In this document: in pieces, positions 7,604 through 16,443 of the stretch
Layout of the letters: every line of letters begins with the position of its first letter
Position numbering within the stretch: position 1 is the stretch's first letter
Source of the DNA: CALJIC01 sp039805565
GTDB taxonomy: Bacteria > Chloroflexota > Chloroflexia > Chloroflexales > Roseiflexaceae
Assembly (NCBI GenBank): GCA_039805565.1
Contig: JBDLTZ010000194.1
Location: 1 to 44,813, forward strand
DNA length: 44,813 nucleotides
Direction: 5' to 3'
Notes under the pieces: generated by a model
The model's input: the letters and a program-made list of their open reading frames with translations, nothing else
Told to the model about the DNA's origin: nothing
The model's database searches: none
Made by a program: the position numbers and the translations under genes

Positions 7604-10549
7604 CTACCCGTCGTGTGGCGGAAGGCGTCGCGCCAGGGCCTCGGCCGGGTGCAGCGCCCGCCGCCCATCGAGATCAGCGATCTGGTGGCGGCAGCTCGTC
7701 CCGGCGGCCACCACGCACGTATCGCCCCCCGCAGCACGCACCGCGGGGAGCAGGGCTCGCTCGGCCATCGCGCGGCTCACGCTCGCGTGCTCAGCCTCAT
7801 AGCCGAACGATCCAGCCATGCCGCAGCAGCCCGAGTCCACCTCGCGCACCTGGTAGCCGGCCAGGGCCAGCGCCGCGCGCGCGGGGCCGGTGCCGACCTG
7901 CGCCTTCTGATGGCAGTGGCCGTGGAGCAGCGCCTCGGCCGGGGGCGCCTCGGCCGGGGGCGCCCCGGCAAACGCCGCGCCGAACCGCTCCGCGTTGCGC
8001 GCCACAAACTCCTCGAAGGTCACGGCCAGGAGCGAGAGCTCGGCGCGGCGCGGGTGGCGCGTGAGCGTCAGGTACTCATCACGGAACGTCAGCACGCACG
8101 AGGGCTCCAGGCCGACGATCGGGATGCCGCGCTCAATGTAGGGCGCCAGGCGCTCGAAGACGCGCTCGGCGGCCAGCTTCGCCTCCGGCAGGAACCCCTT
8201 GCTCAGCAGCGTCCGGCCGCAGCAGGCGTACTCGGGCACGATCACCTCGTAGCCCGCCGCCCGCAGCACCGCGTAGGCCGCCCGCGCCACCCCCGGCTCG
8301 TGGTGCTCGGCCCAGGTGTCGGCGTACAGGACCACGGCAGAAGGATGAACGCCGAACGATGAAAGCTGAAGCTCACCAGACCCTGCCCCATCTCTCTGTC
8401 GCTGCATACCCTTCACCCAGCGCGTGAAGGTCTGTGCGGCGAAGGCCGGCAGCCGGCGGCCGGGGGTGACGCCGAGCGCCCGGGAGACGAGCGATGCCAG
8501 CGGCCGCGCGCCGAGAGCCGCATTGGCGAGATGCGCCAGCGGCGCCCAGCGCGTGACCAGCCGGCTCAGCAGCGGCATGTGCGCGAACAGCCGCGTGCGC
8601 GGCGACGCACCGTGCTCCTGACGCGAGAGGTGCAGGAACTCGCCCTTGATGCGCGTCATGTCCACCGATGAGGGGCACTCCGACTGGCAGGCCTTGCAGC
8701 CGACGCACAGCTCCATCACGCCGTGCATCTCCTCGCTCAGCAGCGCCTCGCGCGGCAGCCGCCCGTTCAGCACGTTGCGCAGCGCGTTAGCCCGGCCGCG
8801 CGTCGAGTCGCGCTCGTCTCGCGTGACCATGTAGCTCGGGCACATCGTGCCGCCCTCGACCTTGCGGCAGTACCCCTGGCCGTTGCACATCTCTACCGCG
8901 CCGGCGAACCCGCCGTCGGCCGACCAGTCGAACTGCGTGGTGAGCTCGATCGTGCGGTACCCGTCGCCGTACCGCAGGCTCTCGGTCATCGGCGGGCCGT
9001 CCACCACCTTGCCGGGGTTCATGCGGCCGTCCGGGTCGAAGGCCGCCTTCACCTGCTGGAAGGCCGCGTAGATCTCGTCGCCGAAGACGTGCCGGTTGAG
9101 CCAGGTGCGCGCCAGGCCATCGCCGTGCTCGCTCGACATCACGCCTTTGTACTGAAGCACCAGCTCGGCCGCCGCCGCGCCGATCGACCGCATCTTCTCG
9201 ATGTCATCGCCGCGCTTCAGGTTGACGAACGGTAGCACGTGCAGGCAGCCGGCGGACGCGTGCGCGCCCATCGTCAGCTGCACCCCCAGATCGTCGCAGA
9301 CGCGCGTCACATCGCGGATGTAGGCCGCTAGGTGTTCCACCGGCACGGCCACGTCCTCGATGAAGTTGAGCGGCTTGATATCGCCGCGCCGCCGCATCAG
9401 CAGCCCGGCCTGCGCCTTCCGCATCTGCCAGACCGTGCGCTGCGAGGCGGCGTCGAGGAAGCGGTAGGTGCGCGCCCCAACGCAGCGCGCCAGGATCACC
9501 TCCAGGCGCTCGATCTTCGCGCACACCTCGGCCTGGGTGTCGCCGTAGAACTCCACGATCAGCACCGCCTCGGGATCATCCGCGCCGATAAAGTTGGCGA
9601 TGCTGAAGTCGCCGCCGGCCGCCCGCTGCATCCGCATCAGGTAGCGGTCGATGTGCTCGATCGCCGAGGGATCGCTCGCCAGCATGGCCGGCACCGCCTC
9701 GAGCGCAGCGTTCTGGTCGTCGAAGGCCACCAGCACCACCGCCGTCTCCCGCGCCAGCGGCACCAGGTTCAGCTCGACCTCGGTGACGGCGGCCAGCGTG
9801 CCCTCGCTGCCGCAGACCAGCTCAGCCAAGTTGATGTGCTCCCCACCCAGCAGCCGGTCGAGGTTGTACCCGCCGCAGCGGCGCCAGGTGTTCGGGCGGC
9901 GCGCATCGAGGGCCGGGCGAGCGCGCTCCACGATCGCCGGCACGCGCTGCCAGATCTGGCCGAGCAGCCCGCCGTGCATCACATGGTCGGCGATCGCGCG
10001 GCGCGGGGTGGGCTCGAAGCGCGCCGGGGTGCCGTCCGCGAGGACCACATCGACAGCGTGCAGGTTGTCGGCGGTCATGCGGTAGAGGATCGAGTGCGCG
10101 CCGGTGGAGTTGTTGCCGACGATCCCGCCCACGGTGCAGACCACCGACGAGGCCGGGTCAGGGCCGAACTTCAGCCCCTGCCGCCCGAGGCGGTCGTTGA
10201 GCGCCTGGAGCGTCATGCCGGGCTGGACGCGGGCGCGGCGGGCGGCGGCGTCCACTTCCAGCAGGCCGTGCATGTGCTTGGTGGTGTCGATCACCACCGC
10301 GGCGCCCACCGCCTGGCCGGCCAGGCTGCTGCCCCCGCCGCGCGGGAGCACCGGCAGGCCGAGGCGCGCCGCGTGGCCCATCGCCGCCGCGATATCGTCG
10401 CGGTCGCGCGGCAGCACCACCGCCAGTGGCTCGATCTGGTAGTTGGAGGCGTCGGTCGCGTACAGCGCGCGGGTCATGCGGTCCACGCGCACCTCGCCGT
10501 GCAGGTCGCGGCGGCTGGCGTGGGCGAACTCCTGGATGCTGTCTGACAT
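7604..10549 (-). CDS. FAD-binding and Fe-S oxidoreductase (GlcD-GlpC fusion type)
   Basis: A 981-aa fusion. Residues about 35-470 are a PCMH-type FAD domain (VVLPRDRDDIAAAM, PRGGGSSLAGQAVG, GGIVGNNSTGAHS) and a FAD-oxidase C-terminal domain. Next come Cys motifs CNGQGYC...CP and CVGCKACQSECP for 4Fe-4S binding, then two CCG-type segments (EYACCGRTLLSKG and DSGCCGMAGSFGYE) as in heterodisulfide-reductase/GlpC subunits. This fits the YdiJ-like family that oxidises D-lactate, glycolate or D-2-hydroxyglutarate and passes electrons to quinone or another carrier. It has no signal peptide and no partner genes, so all functions lie in one chain. The substrate is uncertain. Confidence 0.88.
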   Translation of the reverse strand: MSDSIQEFAHASRRDLHGEVRVDRMTRALYATDASNYQIEPLAVVLPRDRDDIAAAMGHAARLGLPVLPRGGGSSLAGQAVGAAVVIDTTKHMHGLLEVDAAARRARVQPGMTLQALNDRLGRQGLKFGPDPASSVVCTVGGIVGNNSTGAHSILYRMTADNLHAVDVVLADGTPARFEPTPRRAIADHVMHGGLLGQIWQRVPAIVERARPALDARRPNTWRRCGGYNLDRLLGGEHINLAELVCGSEGTLAAVTEVELNLVPLARETAVVLVAFDDQNAALEAVPAMLASDPSAIEHIDRYLMRMQRAAGGDFSIANFIGADDPEAVLIVEFYGDTQAEVCAKIERLEVILARCVGARTYRFLDAASQRTVWQMRKAQAGLLMRRRGDIKPLNFIEDVAVPVEHLAAYIRDVTRVCDDLGVQLTMGAHASAGCLHVLPFVNLKRGDDIEKMRSIGAAAAELVLQYKGVMSSEHGDGLARTWLNRHVFGDEIYAAFQQVKAAFDPDGRMNPGKVVDGPPMTESLRYGDGYRTIELTTQFDWSADGGFAGAVEMCNGQGYCRKVEGGTMCPSYMVTRDERDSTRGRANALRNVLNGRLPREALLSEEMHGVMELCVGCKACQSECPSSVDMTRIKGEFLHLSRQEHGASPRTRLFAHMPLLSRLVTRWAPLAHLANAALGARPLASLVSRALGVTPGRRLPAFAAQTFTRWVKGMQRQRDGAGSGELQLSSFGVHPSAVVLYADTWAEHHEPGVARAAYAVLRAAGYEVIVPEYACCGRTLLSKGFLPEAKLAAERVFERLAPYIERGIPIVGLEPSCVLTFRDEYLTLTRHPRRAELSLLAVTFEEFVARNAERFGAAFAGAPPAEAPPAEALLHGHCHQKAQVGTGPARAALALAGYQVREVDSGCCGMAGSFGYEAEHASVSRAMAERALLPAVRAAGGDTCVVAAGTSCRHQIADLDGRRALHPAEALARRLPPHDG

Positions 10550-10612
10550 GGTTACACTCCCGCAACCCTCGGTTAATCCGTGAGAAAAGTCACATGGCCG
10601 CGGATGCGCCCA

Positions 10613-10682
10613 CTGCTATCCTTCTGGCAGATGAAACGAGCACCGCCCGCACCGAGCGCGGGACCGCTTGAAAGGATAGCAG
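10613..10682 (+). promoter_or_regulatory. inverted repeat that can pair with the nirK ribosome site
   Basis: CTGCTATCCTT at 10613-10623 is the exact complement of AAGGATAGCAG at 10672-10682, which contains the AAGGA ribosome site of nirK and ends one base before the ATG. If transcription starts upstream of 10613, the 11-bp stem would hide the ribosome site. No confident promoter is visible, so a DNA-level operator remains possible. Confidence 0.5.
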
Positions 10683-10683
10683 A

Positions 10684-11760
10684 ATGAACCGCCGAACGAT
10701 CGGAATCAGCACACTCGCGGCCCTGTTAATCGCCGCCGTCGCACTTCTGGCTCTGAACATGCTGCCGCTGGGCAGCCAGCAGAAGGTCCAGGCACAGGCC
10801 GACCCGACGGTGCGCCCGGCCGACCCGGCCGCCGTCAACGTGATGAAGGACCCCGCAGATATCCCGCCACCGATCGCTCGCGGCGAGGCGCAGCACCACG
10901 ACCTGCAGGTCACCACCAAGGAGGTCGTCGGGGTGCTGGAGGACGGCACGACCTACACATACTGGACGTTCGACGGCACGGTGCCCGGCCCGATGCTGCG
11001 CGTACGCAAGGGCGATACGGTGACGCTGCACCTGAGCAACGACAAGAGCAGCACGGCGCCGCACTCGATCGACCTGCACGCCGTGACCGGCCCGGGCGGC
11101 GGCGCGGTGGCCACGCAGGTGGCCCCCGGCGAGACGAAGGAGTTCACGTTCAAGGCGATGAACGAGGGGGTGTACGTCTACCACTGCGCGACGCCCCACA
11201 TCCCGACGCACATCTCGAACGGGATGTACGGCCTGATCGTGGTGGAGCCCGAGGCGGGCCTGGCGCAGGTGGACCGCGAGTTCTACGTGATGCAGGGCGA
11301 CATCTACACCCAGCAGCCGCGCGGCACCAAGGGCCACCTGGGCCTGAGCAGCAAGCTGATGCGCGACGAGACGCCGAGCTTCGTGGTCTTCAACGGCAAG
11401 GCCGCCGGCCTTACGGGTGAAGGCGCGATGAAGGTCAAGGTCGGCGAGACGGTGCGGCTGTTCGTGGGCGTGGGCGGCCCGAACGTGGCGAGCAACTTCC
11501 ACGTCATCGGCGAGATCTTCGACACGGTCCACGAGGAGGGCGCGAGCGAGGGCACGCACAACGTGCAGACCACGCTCATCCCGGCGGGCGGCGCGGCCTG
11601 GGTCGAGTTCAAGGTGGACGTGCCCGGCACCTACACGCTAGTGGACCACGCGCTGAGCCGGGCGCTGGACAAGGGCGCGGTGGCGCAGATCGTCGCCGAG
11701 GGTGAGGCGAACCCGGAGGTCTTCGACGTGCCGGCCGGCACGAACATGAACGGTCACTAG
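10684..11760 (+). CDS. nirK: copper-containing nitrite reductase
   Basis: A 358-aa protein that reduces nitrite to nitric oxide in the periplasm or on the outer face of the membrane. The N-terminus is a signal peptide or anchor (basic MNRR, then a hydrophobic stretch to about residue 28). Two cupredoxin domains follow. All expected residues are present: type 1 copper H127, C168, H176, M181; type 2 copper H132, H167, H322; catalytic D130 and H273. The ligand blocks are HSIDLHA, YHCATPHIPTHISNGMYG and NFHVIGEIFD. The length is usual for a two-domain NirK, with no extra cytochrome or cupredoxin domain. The ATG at 10684 follows AAAGGATAGCAG. No other denitrification gene is in the window. Confidence 0.95.
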   Translation: MNRRTIGISTLAALLIAAVALLALNMLPLGSQQKVQAQADPTVRPADPAAVNVMKDPADIPPPIARGEAQHHDLQVTTKEVVGVLEDGTTYTYWTFDGTVPGPMLRVRKGDTVTLHLSNDKSSTAPHSIDLHAVTGPGGGAVATQVAPGETKEFTFKAMNEGVYVYHCATPHIPTHISNGMYGLIVVEPEAGLAQVDREFYVMQGDIYTQQPRGTKGHLGLSSKLMRDETPSFVVFNGKAAGLTGEGAMKVKVGETVRLFVGVGGPNVASNFHVIGEIFDTVHEEGASEGTHNVQTTLIPAGGAAWVEFKVDVPGTYTLVDHALSRALDKGAVAQIVAEGEANPEVFDVPAGTNMNGH

Positions 11761-11787
11761 TCGCCTCTGCTCAACGGCGAGCTGGCG

Positions 11788-11821
11788 GACGCGGGCGGGG
11801 CAGCAGTGCCCCGCCCGCGTC
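11788..11821 (+). terminator. strong hairpin after nirK
   Basis: A perfect 14-bp stem (GACGCGGGCGGGGC and its complement, loop AGCAGT) starts 27 bp after the nirK stop. The downstream tract GTTCGTTT is only partly T-rich, so it is a terminator or an mRNA-stabilising structure. Confidence 0.6.
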
Positions 11822-12030
11822 GTTCGTTTGGCGCAGACCCTCCTCCTAGCGAAGGATCGGAGATCCGGGCCGCGCGCCGATGCGTCGTGGCACGCGGTGT
11901 GCTTTACTTAGCAGCAGAACGAAACGATGATCGCGGCGGTCATCACGACGCTGGTAAGCGTCACCCCAGAAGCCTGCACGCCGCCCTCAGCACACCCCAG
12001 GCCGCCCGTATGGGCGGCTTTCCTCATGTC
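11822..12030 (+). other. intergenic region with a short hairpin before mutT end
   Basis: This gap between nirK and the convergent Nudix gene has no supported gene. Near its right end GCCGCCC-GTAT-GGGCGGC is followed by TTTCCTC on the plus strand (about 12002-12022), a weak terminator facing right. No clear plus-strand promoter accompanies it. Confidence 0.4.
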
Positions 12031-12441
12031 TTACTCGCCCAGCAACCACGCGACGATCGGCAGGTCGGCGGGGGGCATGGGATAGGCCAGAAGCTCGACC
12101 GGCGCAACCCACACCACGGCGTCGTGGTCCGTGAGCCGCAGCTCGCCGCCGAGCACGCGCGCTTCGTAGGCGTGCAGGTCCACCGTGATATGCGAGTAGG
12201 CATGGCGGCTGGTGAGGATGTACGCGCCCACCTCGGCCGCCACGCCGAACTCCTCGGCCAGCTCGCGCGCCAGGCAGGCCTCGGGGGTCTCGCCGGGCTC
12301 GATCTTGCCACCGGGGAACTCCCACAGCCCGGCCAGCGCCTTTCCCGGCCCGCGCCGCGCGATCAGCACCGTATCTCCCCGGCGCACCACCGCCGCCGTC
12401 ACCGCCACCGGCGGGCGCTCGCCCTCAGCGGGTGTCGCCAT
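12031..12441 (-). CDS. Nudix hydrolase, MutT-like (8-oxo-dGTP diphosphatase type)
   Basis: A 136-aa protein with a full Nudix box from G45 to V67 (GKIEPGETPEACLARE, then LAEEFGV). The family hydrolyses nucleoside diphosphate-linked compounds; the overall form VTAAVVRRGDTVLIARRGPGKALAGLWEFPGG is that of MutT, which removes oxidised dGTP. Its start overlaps the last 17 bp of the upstream MazG gene, so both are on one transcript. Two nucleotide-pool cleaners in one operon is a consistent functional pairing. Confidence 0.9.
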   Translation of the reverse strand: MATPAEGERPPVAVTAAVVRRGDTVLIARRGPGKALAGLWEFPGGKIEPGETPEACLARELAEEFGVAAEVGAYILTSRHAYSHITVDLHAYEARVLGGELRLTDHDAVVWVAPVELLAYPMPPADLPIVAWLLGE

Positions 12442-12763
12442 CGCCGCGGATCTGGCCGCGCTCCAGGCGCGAGAAGAGCTTCTCCAGGTTGGCGGCCGCC
12501 ACGTCGGACAGCGACAGGTTCAGCTCGGTGCAGATCTGCGCCAGGTACCACAGCACATCGCCGAGCTCCTGCTTCAGCGCCTCGCGGTCGGCGTCAGTGA
12601 TCACGCCACCACGGTCGCGGAAGATCTTCTTGATCTTGCCGGCCACCTCGCCGGCCTCATTCGTCAGCCCGAGGGTGGGGTAGACGATCGGGTGGTCCAC
12701 TTGGATCTCGCTCCAGGTCCTGCGCGAGAGGCGCTGGTACTCGTCGAAGTGCTCGCTCTGCAT
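12425..12763 (-). CDS. MazG-like nucleotide pyrophosphohydrolase
   Basis: A 112-aa all-alpha protein with the metal-binding motifs of the MazG superfamily: EAGEV (36-40), followed by KIKKIFRDRG and then ELGDVLWYLAQICTELNLS (66-84). Such enzymes cut NTPs or dNTPs to the monophosphate plus pyrophosphate. It is the first gene of the pair with the MutT-like gene. Confidence 0.9.
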   Translation of the reverse strand: MQSEHFDEYQRLSRRTWSEIQVDHPIVYPTLGLTNEAGEVAGKIKKIFRDRGGVITDADREALKQELGDVLWYLAQICTELNLSLSDVAAANLEKLFSRLERGQIRGDGDTR

Positions 12764-12847
12764 GGGTCTCCTCCGGGCGTGTCCGGACGCTATACTAGCA
12801 CGCTTCTGCCAGCACGCCCACCTCGCGCAGCCCCGGCCGCACAGCGC

Positions 12848-13615
12848 TCATCCCAGCCTCGCCCGCCGCCGCAGGTCCGGGTCGCGCACGTCGAGCTCCT
12901 GCCCCGCAAGGTCGGCCGCAGCGTCGGTGCAGAGCCAGGCCGCCGCCAGCGCCGGGCCGCGCGGGTCGGCCAGGTCCTCGCGCCGCAGCCGGCTCACCTC
13001 GTTCACGCCCGAGGCGCGGATCTCGCCCTGCATGCCGGTGTCCACCACGCCCGGCTTCAGCCCGTAGGCCCGCACGCCGCGCGGCCCAGCCTCGAGCGCC
13101 AGCGATCGGGTGAGCATGGCCATCCCTGCCTTCCCGGCGCAGTAGGCGCTCCACCCCTCGAGCGGCCGGTGGGCCGCGCCCGAGCTGATGTTGATGATCA
13201 CGCCGCCCCCCTGCGCCAGCATGTGCGGCAGCGCGGCGCGGCAGCCGTGCATCGCCCCCACCAGGTTGACGGTGATGTTCTCGGCCCACGCCGCCGGGTC
13301 GGCCTCCTCCAGCCGCGCGATCGGCCCGATCACCCCGGCGTTGTTCACCAGGATGTCCAGGCGGCCGAAGCGCTCTACCGACCCTTCCACAGCCGCCTCC
13401 ACCTCCGCGTAGCGCGTCACGTCGCAGGGCTGCACCAGGTACTGCCCGCCCACACCGCGCAGCGAGGCCTCGAGCTCATCCGCCGTGGAGAGCAGCCGCA
13501 CCCCCGCCACCACCGCCGCGCCCGCGCGCAGGAGCTCGAGCGCCACCGCCGCGCCGATCCCGCGCGCCGCCCCGGTCACCAGCGCCACCTTCCCCGAAAG
13601 ATCGTATGGAGCCAT
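12848..13615 (-). CDS. short-chain dehydrogenase/reductase (SDR)
   Basis: A 255-aa classical SDR. It shows TGAARGIG (14-21) for NAD(P) binding, NNAG (91-94), catalytic S145, Y158 and K162 (YCAGK), and the PG motif in LKPGVVDTGM. The C-terminus lacks the common 'DGG' ending and instead runs into a charged tail. The substrate is unknown. It lies 18 bp downstream of the STAS-like gene on the same strand, so the two may be co-transcribed. Confidence 0.88.
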   Translation of the reverse strand: MAPYDLSGKVALVTGAARGIGAAVALELLRAGAAVVAGVRLLSTADELEASLRGVGGQYLVQPCDVTRYAEVEAAVEGSVERFGRLDILVNNAGVIGPIARLEEADPAAWAENITVNLVGAMHGCRAALPHMLAQGGGVIINISSGAAHRPLEGWSAYCAGKAGMAMLTRSLALEAGPRGVRAYGLKPGVVDTGMQGEIRASGVNEVSRLRREDLADPRGPALAAAWLCTDAAADLAGQELDVRDPDLRRRARLG

Positions 13616-13633
13616 GAAGAGTCTACCTCAACA

Positions 13634-14005
13634 TCAGGCCAGCTTCCCGCCCAGCAGCCACCGGCGGGCCTCCTCCTCCTCGCCGAAGACGCGCACCACC
13701 GCCCCCTCGTTCACCGCGACATTCTCGAAGAAATGCGAGATATCCTCCGCCCGGGCGATGAACGCAACCTTCAGGCGCCTGCCCCACACCTGACCGGCGC
13801 GCTTCCCCACGAGAAACCGGTCGAGCTGCGGGATCGAGCCCGACATCTGCCGCATGTCCACCAGCACGCACTGCCGCCCACGCGCCCGGGCGTGCTCGGC
13901 GATCGCTACAATCGCGGCGTCCGCCCCCGCACGCCCGCCGTAACTACCCACCGCCCGCACGACCAGAATCGCACCATCGTCCTCGTACCTCAGGTCGACT
14001 GGCAT
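13634..14005 (-). CDS. SpoIIAA-like (STAS/SEC14-type) protein
   Basis: A 123-aa protein. The start at 14005 is fixed by AGGAGGT 6 nt upstream. The pattern of a beta strand (AILVVRAVGSY), helix, then CVLVDMRQMSGSIP and a helix containing FLVGKRAG, followed by KVAFIARAEDISHFFENVAVNEGAVVRVFGEEEEARRWL, is that of the SpoIIAA-like family whose members are thought to bind lipids or act as regulatory STAS domains. No sigma factor or kinase partner lies nearby, so the role is open. Confidence 0.75.
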   Translation of the reverse strand: MPVDLRYEDDGAILVVRAVGSYGGRAGADAAIVAIAEHARARGRQCVLVDMRQMSGSIPQLDRFLVGKRAGQVWGRRLKVAFIARAEDISHFFENVAVNEGAVVRVFGEEEEARRWLLGGKLA

Positions 14006-14040
14006 GGACGACCTCCTGTTGGCCGTGGCGTTTCTGGGAT

Positions 14041-14115
14041 ACCAGCCAGAAACGCAGCCACAGAGAGCGCAGAGCAGATATGCTCGACCCCGCTCGATCT
14101 GCTCTGTGCCCTCGG
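14041..14115. repeat. intergenic hairpins with CCACAGAG-type repeat
   Basis: The gap before the STAS gene holds AGAGCAGAT (14071-14079) paired with ATCTGCTCT (14097-14105), preceded by GCCACAGAGAGCGCAGAG. It resembles half of the larger CCACAGAGG inverted repeat at 20868-20923, so both may belong to one dispersed family. Confidence 0.5.
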
Positions 14116-14137
14116 CAGCGCACACGCAGCCGAAGTT

Positions 14138-15298
14138 CTAGCTGAGCCCCTCGAGCGCCCCGCGCATCCGCTCAAGCCCCTCCAGCAGCAGCGCGCGCGG
14201 CGTGGCGAAGTTAAACCGCACGAAGCCCTCGCCGCCGCGGCCGAAGTCGGCGCCCCTGGAGAGCGCCACCTTCCCCTCCTTCAGGAAGAAGGCATACGGG
14301 TCCCCCGTGATGCCCGCGCCCCGACAGTCGATCCAGCCGAGGTAGGTCGCCTCCGGGACGGTGGTGCGGAGCTGCGGCATGTGCTCGACCAGGTAGCTCA
14401 CGTACAGGTCGCGGTTGGCGGCCAGGTACGGCAGCAGCGCCTCGAGCCACGGGCCGCCCTCGGTGTAGGCGGCCAGCGTCGCCAGCGGCCCCATGATGTT
14501 GATATGCGGCACAATGCCGTTCTCGGCGGCGAGGACGCGCTTGCGCAGCTCGGGGTTCGTCACGATCGCGAAGCCGCACTTCAGCCCCGGCAGGTTGAAG
14601 GTCTTGCTCGGCGCCATCAGCGTGATCGTGCGGTCGGCGATCTCGGGCGAGAGCGCCGCGATCGGCGTGTGCGCCCCGCCGAGCAGCAGGTCGCAGTGGA
14701 TCTCGTCCGAGCAGATGATGACGTCGTGCCGCGCGCAGACCTCGGCGAACCGCTCAAGCGTGGCGCGGTCGTAGGCCACGCCGGTGGGGTTGTGGGGGTT
14801 GCACAGCAGGAACATCCGCGTCCGCTCGTGGAACGCCGCCTCGAACGCGTCGAAGTCGACCTCGTAGCCGATCGTGCGATCGTGCTGCACCAGCCGCAGC
14901 TCGACGGTATCGCACGTGAGCTGGAAGTTCCCCGGCGCGCTGAGGAACGGCGGGTACACCGGCGTTAGCGTCAGGATGCTGTCGCCGGGCGACCCGGCCG
15001 CGCGACAGACCACGTTGATGCCCGTGACGAGGCTCGGCAGGAACACGATCTGGTCAGGTGTCACGCTCCACTGGTAGAGGCGGGCCATACGCTCGCAGAT
15101 CACCTCCGCCAGCCGCGCCGGGTGCGACTCGTAGCCGAAGAAGCCGTGGGCCACGCGCTCCTGGAGGGCGCGCACCACCGGCTCGGGCGAGGGGAAGTCC
15201 ATGTCCGCGACCCACATGGGCAGGACGTCTTCCGGGAAGTACTCCCACTTGGCGCTACCGGTCCCGCGGCGCTCGATGATCTGGTCGAAGTTGAACAT
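14138..15298 (-). CDS. PLP-dependent aminotransferase, MalY/PatB type
   Basis: A 386-aa fold-type I PLP enzyme. The opening FNFDQIIERRGTGSAKWE and LPMWVADMDFPSPEPV are typical of PatB/MalY C-S lyases, which split cystathionine or cysteine conjugates. It shows NPHNPTG, CSDEIHCDLLL (Asp that binds the pyridine nitrogen), and APSKTFNLPGLK with the PLP-binding Lys. Near the C-terminus, VRFNFATPR contains the substrate-carboxylate Arg. I chose ATG 15298; a TTG 48 bp upstream is possible but adds residues outside the family pattern. A divergent promoter region with TATAGCATAGG and CCTATGCTATGA lies upstream. Confidence 0.88.
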   Translation of the reverse strand: MFNFDQIIERRGTGSAKWEYFPEDVLPMWVADMDFPSPEPVVRALQERVAHGFFGYESHPARLAEVICERMARLYQWSVTPDQIVFLPSLVTGINVVCRAAGSPGDSILTLTPVYPPFLSAPGNFQLTCDTVELRLVQHDRTIGYEVDFDAFEAAFHERTRMFLLCNPHNPTGVAYDRATLERFAEVCARHDVIICSDEIHCDLLLGGAHTPIAALSPEIADRTITLMAPSKTFNLPGLKCGFAIVTNPELRKRVLAAENGIVPHINIMGPLATLAAYTEGGPWLEALLPYLAANRDLYVSYLVEHMPQLRTTVPEATYLGWIDCRGAGITGDPYAFFLKEGKVALSRGADFGRGGEGFVRFNFATPRALLLEGLERMRGALEGLS

Positions 15299-15444
15299 TC
15301 GCGGTGTCTCGTTTCTGTAGTGCAACAACAGAGCTGAGGGGTCCAATTACTATAGCATAGGCGGCGGAGGTGGCCGGAGACCACGATCCGCGCCGCTCCC
15401 TATGCTATGATGCGCCATCCATCGCTCGATCGAGGACCCCATCC

Positions 15445-16443
15445 ATGCAGCGACTCCACTTCGCGGGCACAGCCGAGTACGCGGCGTGCTTCACGGACCC
15501 GGACTTCTGGCGGCCGTACGTCGAGACGGTCTGCGACCGCCTCGGCCTCGGCTCCCGGCGAGTGATTCGCGCCGGCCTGCCCGGGACGAACGCCGTGTTC
15601 CTGGTGGACGGCACCTGGGCGGTGAAGCTCTACCCCGATCTGTTCGGCGGACAGGCCAGCTTCCCAGCGGAGGTCGAGCTCTACGGGCTGGTGGCCCGCG
15701 CCGGCCTGCCCGCCCCGGCACTGGTGGCCCACGGCGCGCTGTTCGACGACGACCTGCCCTGGCGCTGGCCCTACATCGTCACGCGCGTCATCCCCGGCGG
15801 CAGCCTCGGCGAGTCACAGGTGTCCGACGACGACCGGCTGGCGCTGGCCCGCTGGCTCGGCCCGCTCGTGCGCTCGATCCACCGCCTCCCGCTCGAGGGC
15901 TGCATCTCGCTCCAGCCCGACTGGGATGGCTTCGCGGCCTACCTCGAGGCCCAGCGCGCCGGGGTCGCCGCGCGCCACGCGGGCTGGGGCATGCCCGCGC
16001 ACCTGGCGGCCCAGCTCGACGCCTACATCCCCCCGGTCGCCGCGCTCATCGACCGCGAGGCCCCGCCGGCGGTGATGCACTGCGACCTGAACCACGACCA
16101 CGTCCTCGGCCTGGAGGAGGGCGGGCGCTGGCGGCCAACCGGCATCATCGACTTCGGCGACGCGCGCGTGGGCGACCCGGCCTACGAGCTGGGCGCCCTG
16201 CACCTCGGCCTGTTCCACAGCGATAGGCGCCTGCTCCGCGCGTTCCTCGACAGCTACGGCTGGGAGATCCACCCCGGCTTCCCGCGCCGCGCGATGTGCA
16301 TGGCGCTGCTCCACGAGTGCAATGTGCTCTGGTCGGTATTCGAGGACCTGCCCCACGCCGCGGAGGTTGCGACGCTGGAGGAGCTCGAGCAGCTCGTCTG
16401 GGACGTGAGTCTTGAGTCTTCAGTCTTGAGTCTTCAGTCTTGA
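15445..16443 (+). CDS. APH-family phosphotransferase (aminoglycoside/hygromycin-type)
   Basis: A 332-aa kinase-like protein. It has VKLYPDLFGG (ATP-binding Lys), YIVTRVIPGGSL (hinge), the catalytic loop VMHCDLNHDHVLG and the metal site GIIDFGDARVGDPAYELG. This matches the APH superfamily, which phosphorylates antibiotics, homoserine, choline or other small alcohols; the true substrate is not predictable. The last dozen residues (SLESSVLSLQS) are encoded by a 7-bp tandem repeat that overlaps the 3' end, so the natural C-terminus may have been altered when the repeat arose. It is divergent from the PatB-type gene. Confidence 0.82.
   Translation: MQRLHFAGTAEYAACFTDPDFWRPYVETVCDRLGLGSRRVIRAGLPGTNAVFLVDGTWAVKLYPDLFGGQASFPAEVELYGLVARAGLPAPALVAHGALFDDDLPWRWPYIVTRVIPGGSLGESQVSDDDRLALARWLGPLVRSIHRLPLEGCISLQPDWDGFAAYLEAQRAGVAARHAGWGMPAHLAAQLDAYIPPVAALIDREAPPAVMHCDLNHDHVLGLEEGGRWRPTGIIDFGDARVGDPAYELGALHLGLFHSDRRLLRAFLDSYGWEIHPGFPRRAMCMALLHECNVLWSVFEDLPHAAEVATLEELEQLVWDVSLESSVLSLQS

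Noticed and set aside
7537..8064. Plus-strand frame with a GAGGAG site before its ATG
   Set aside because: It lies almost wholly opposite the C-terminal part of the FAD/Fe-S oxidoreductase and its translation is low-complexity Pro/Arg/Ala, as expected for a shadow of a high-GC gene.
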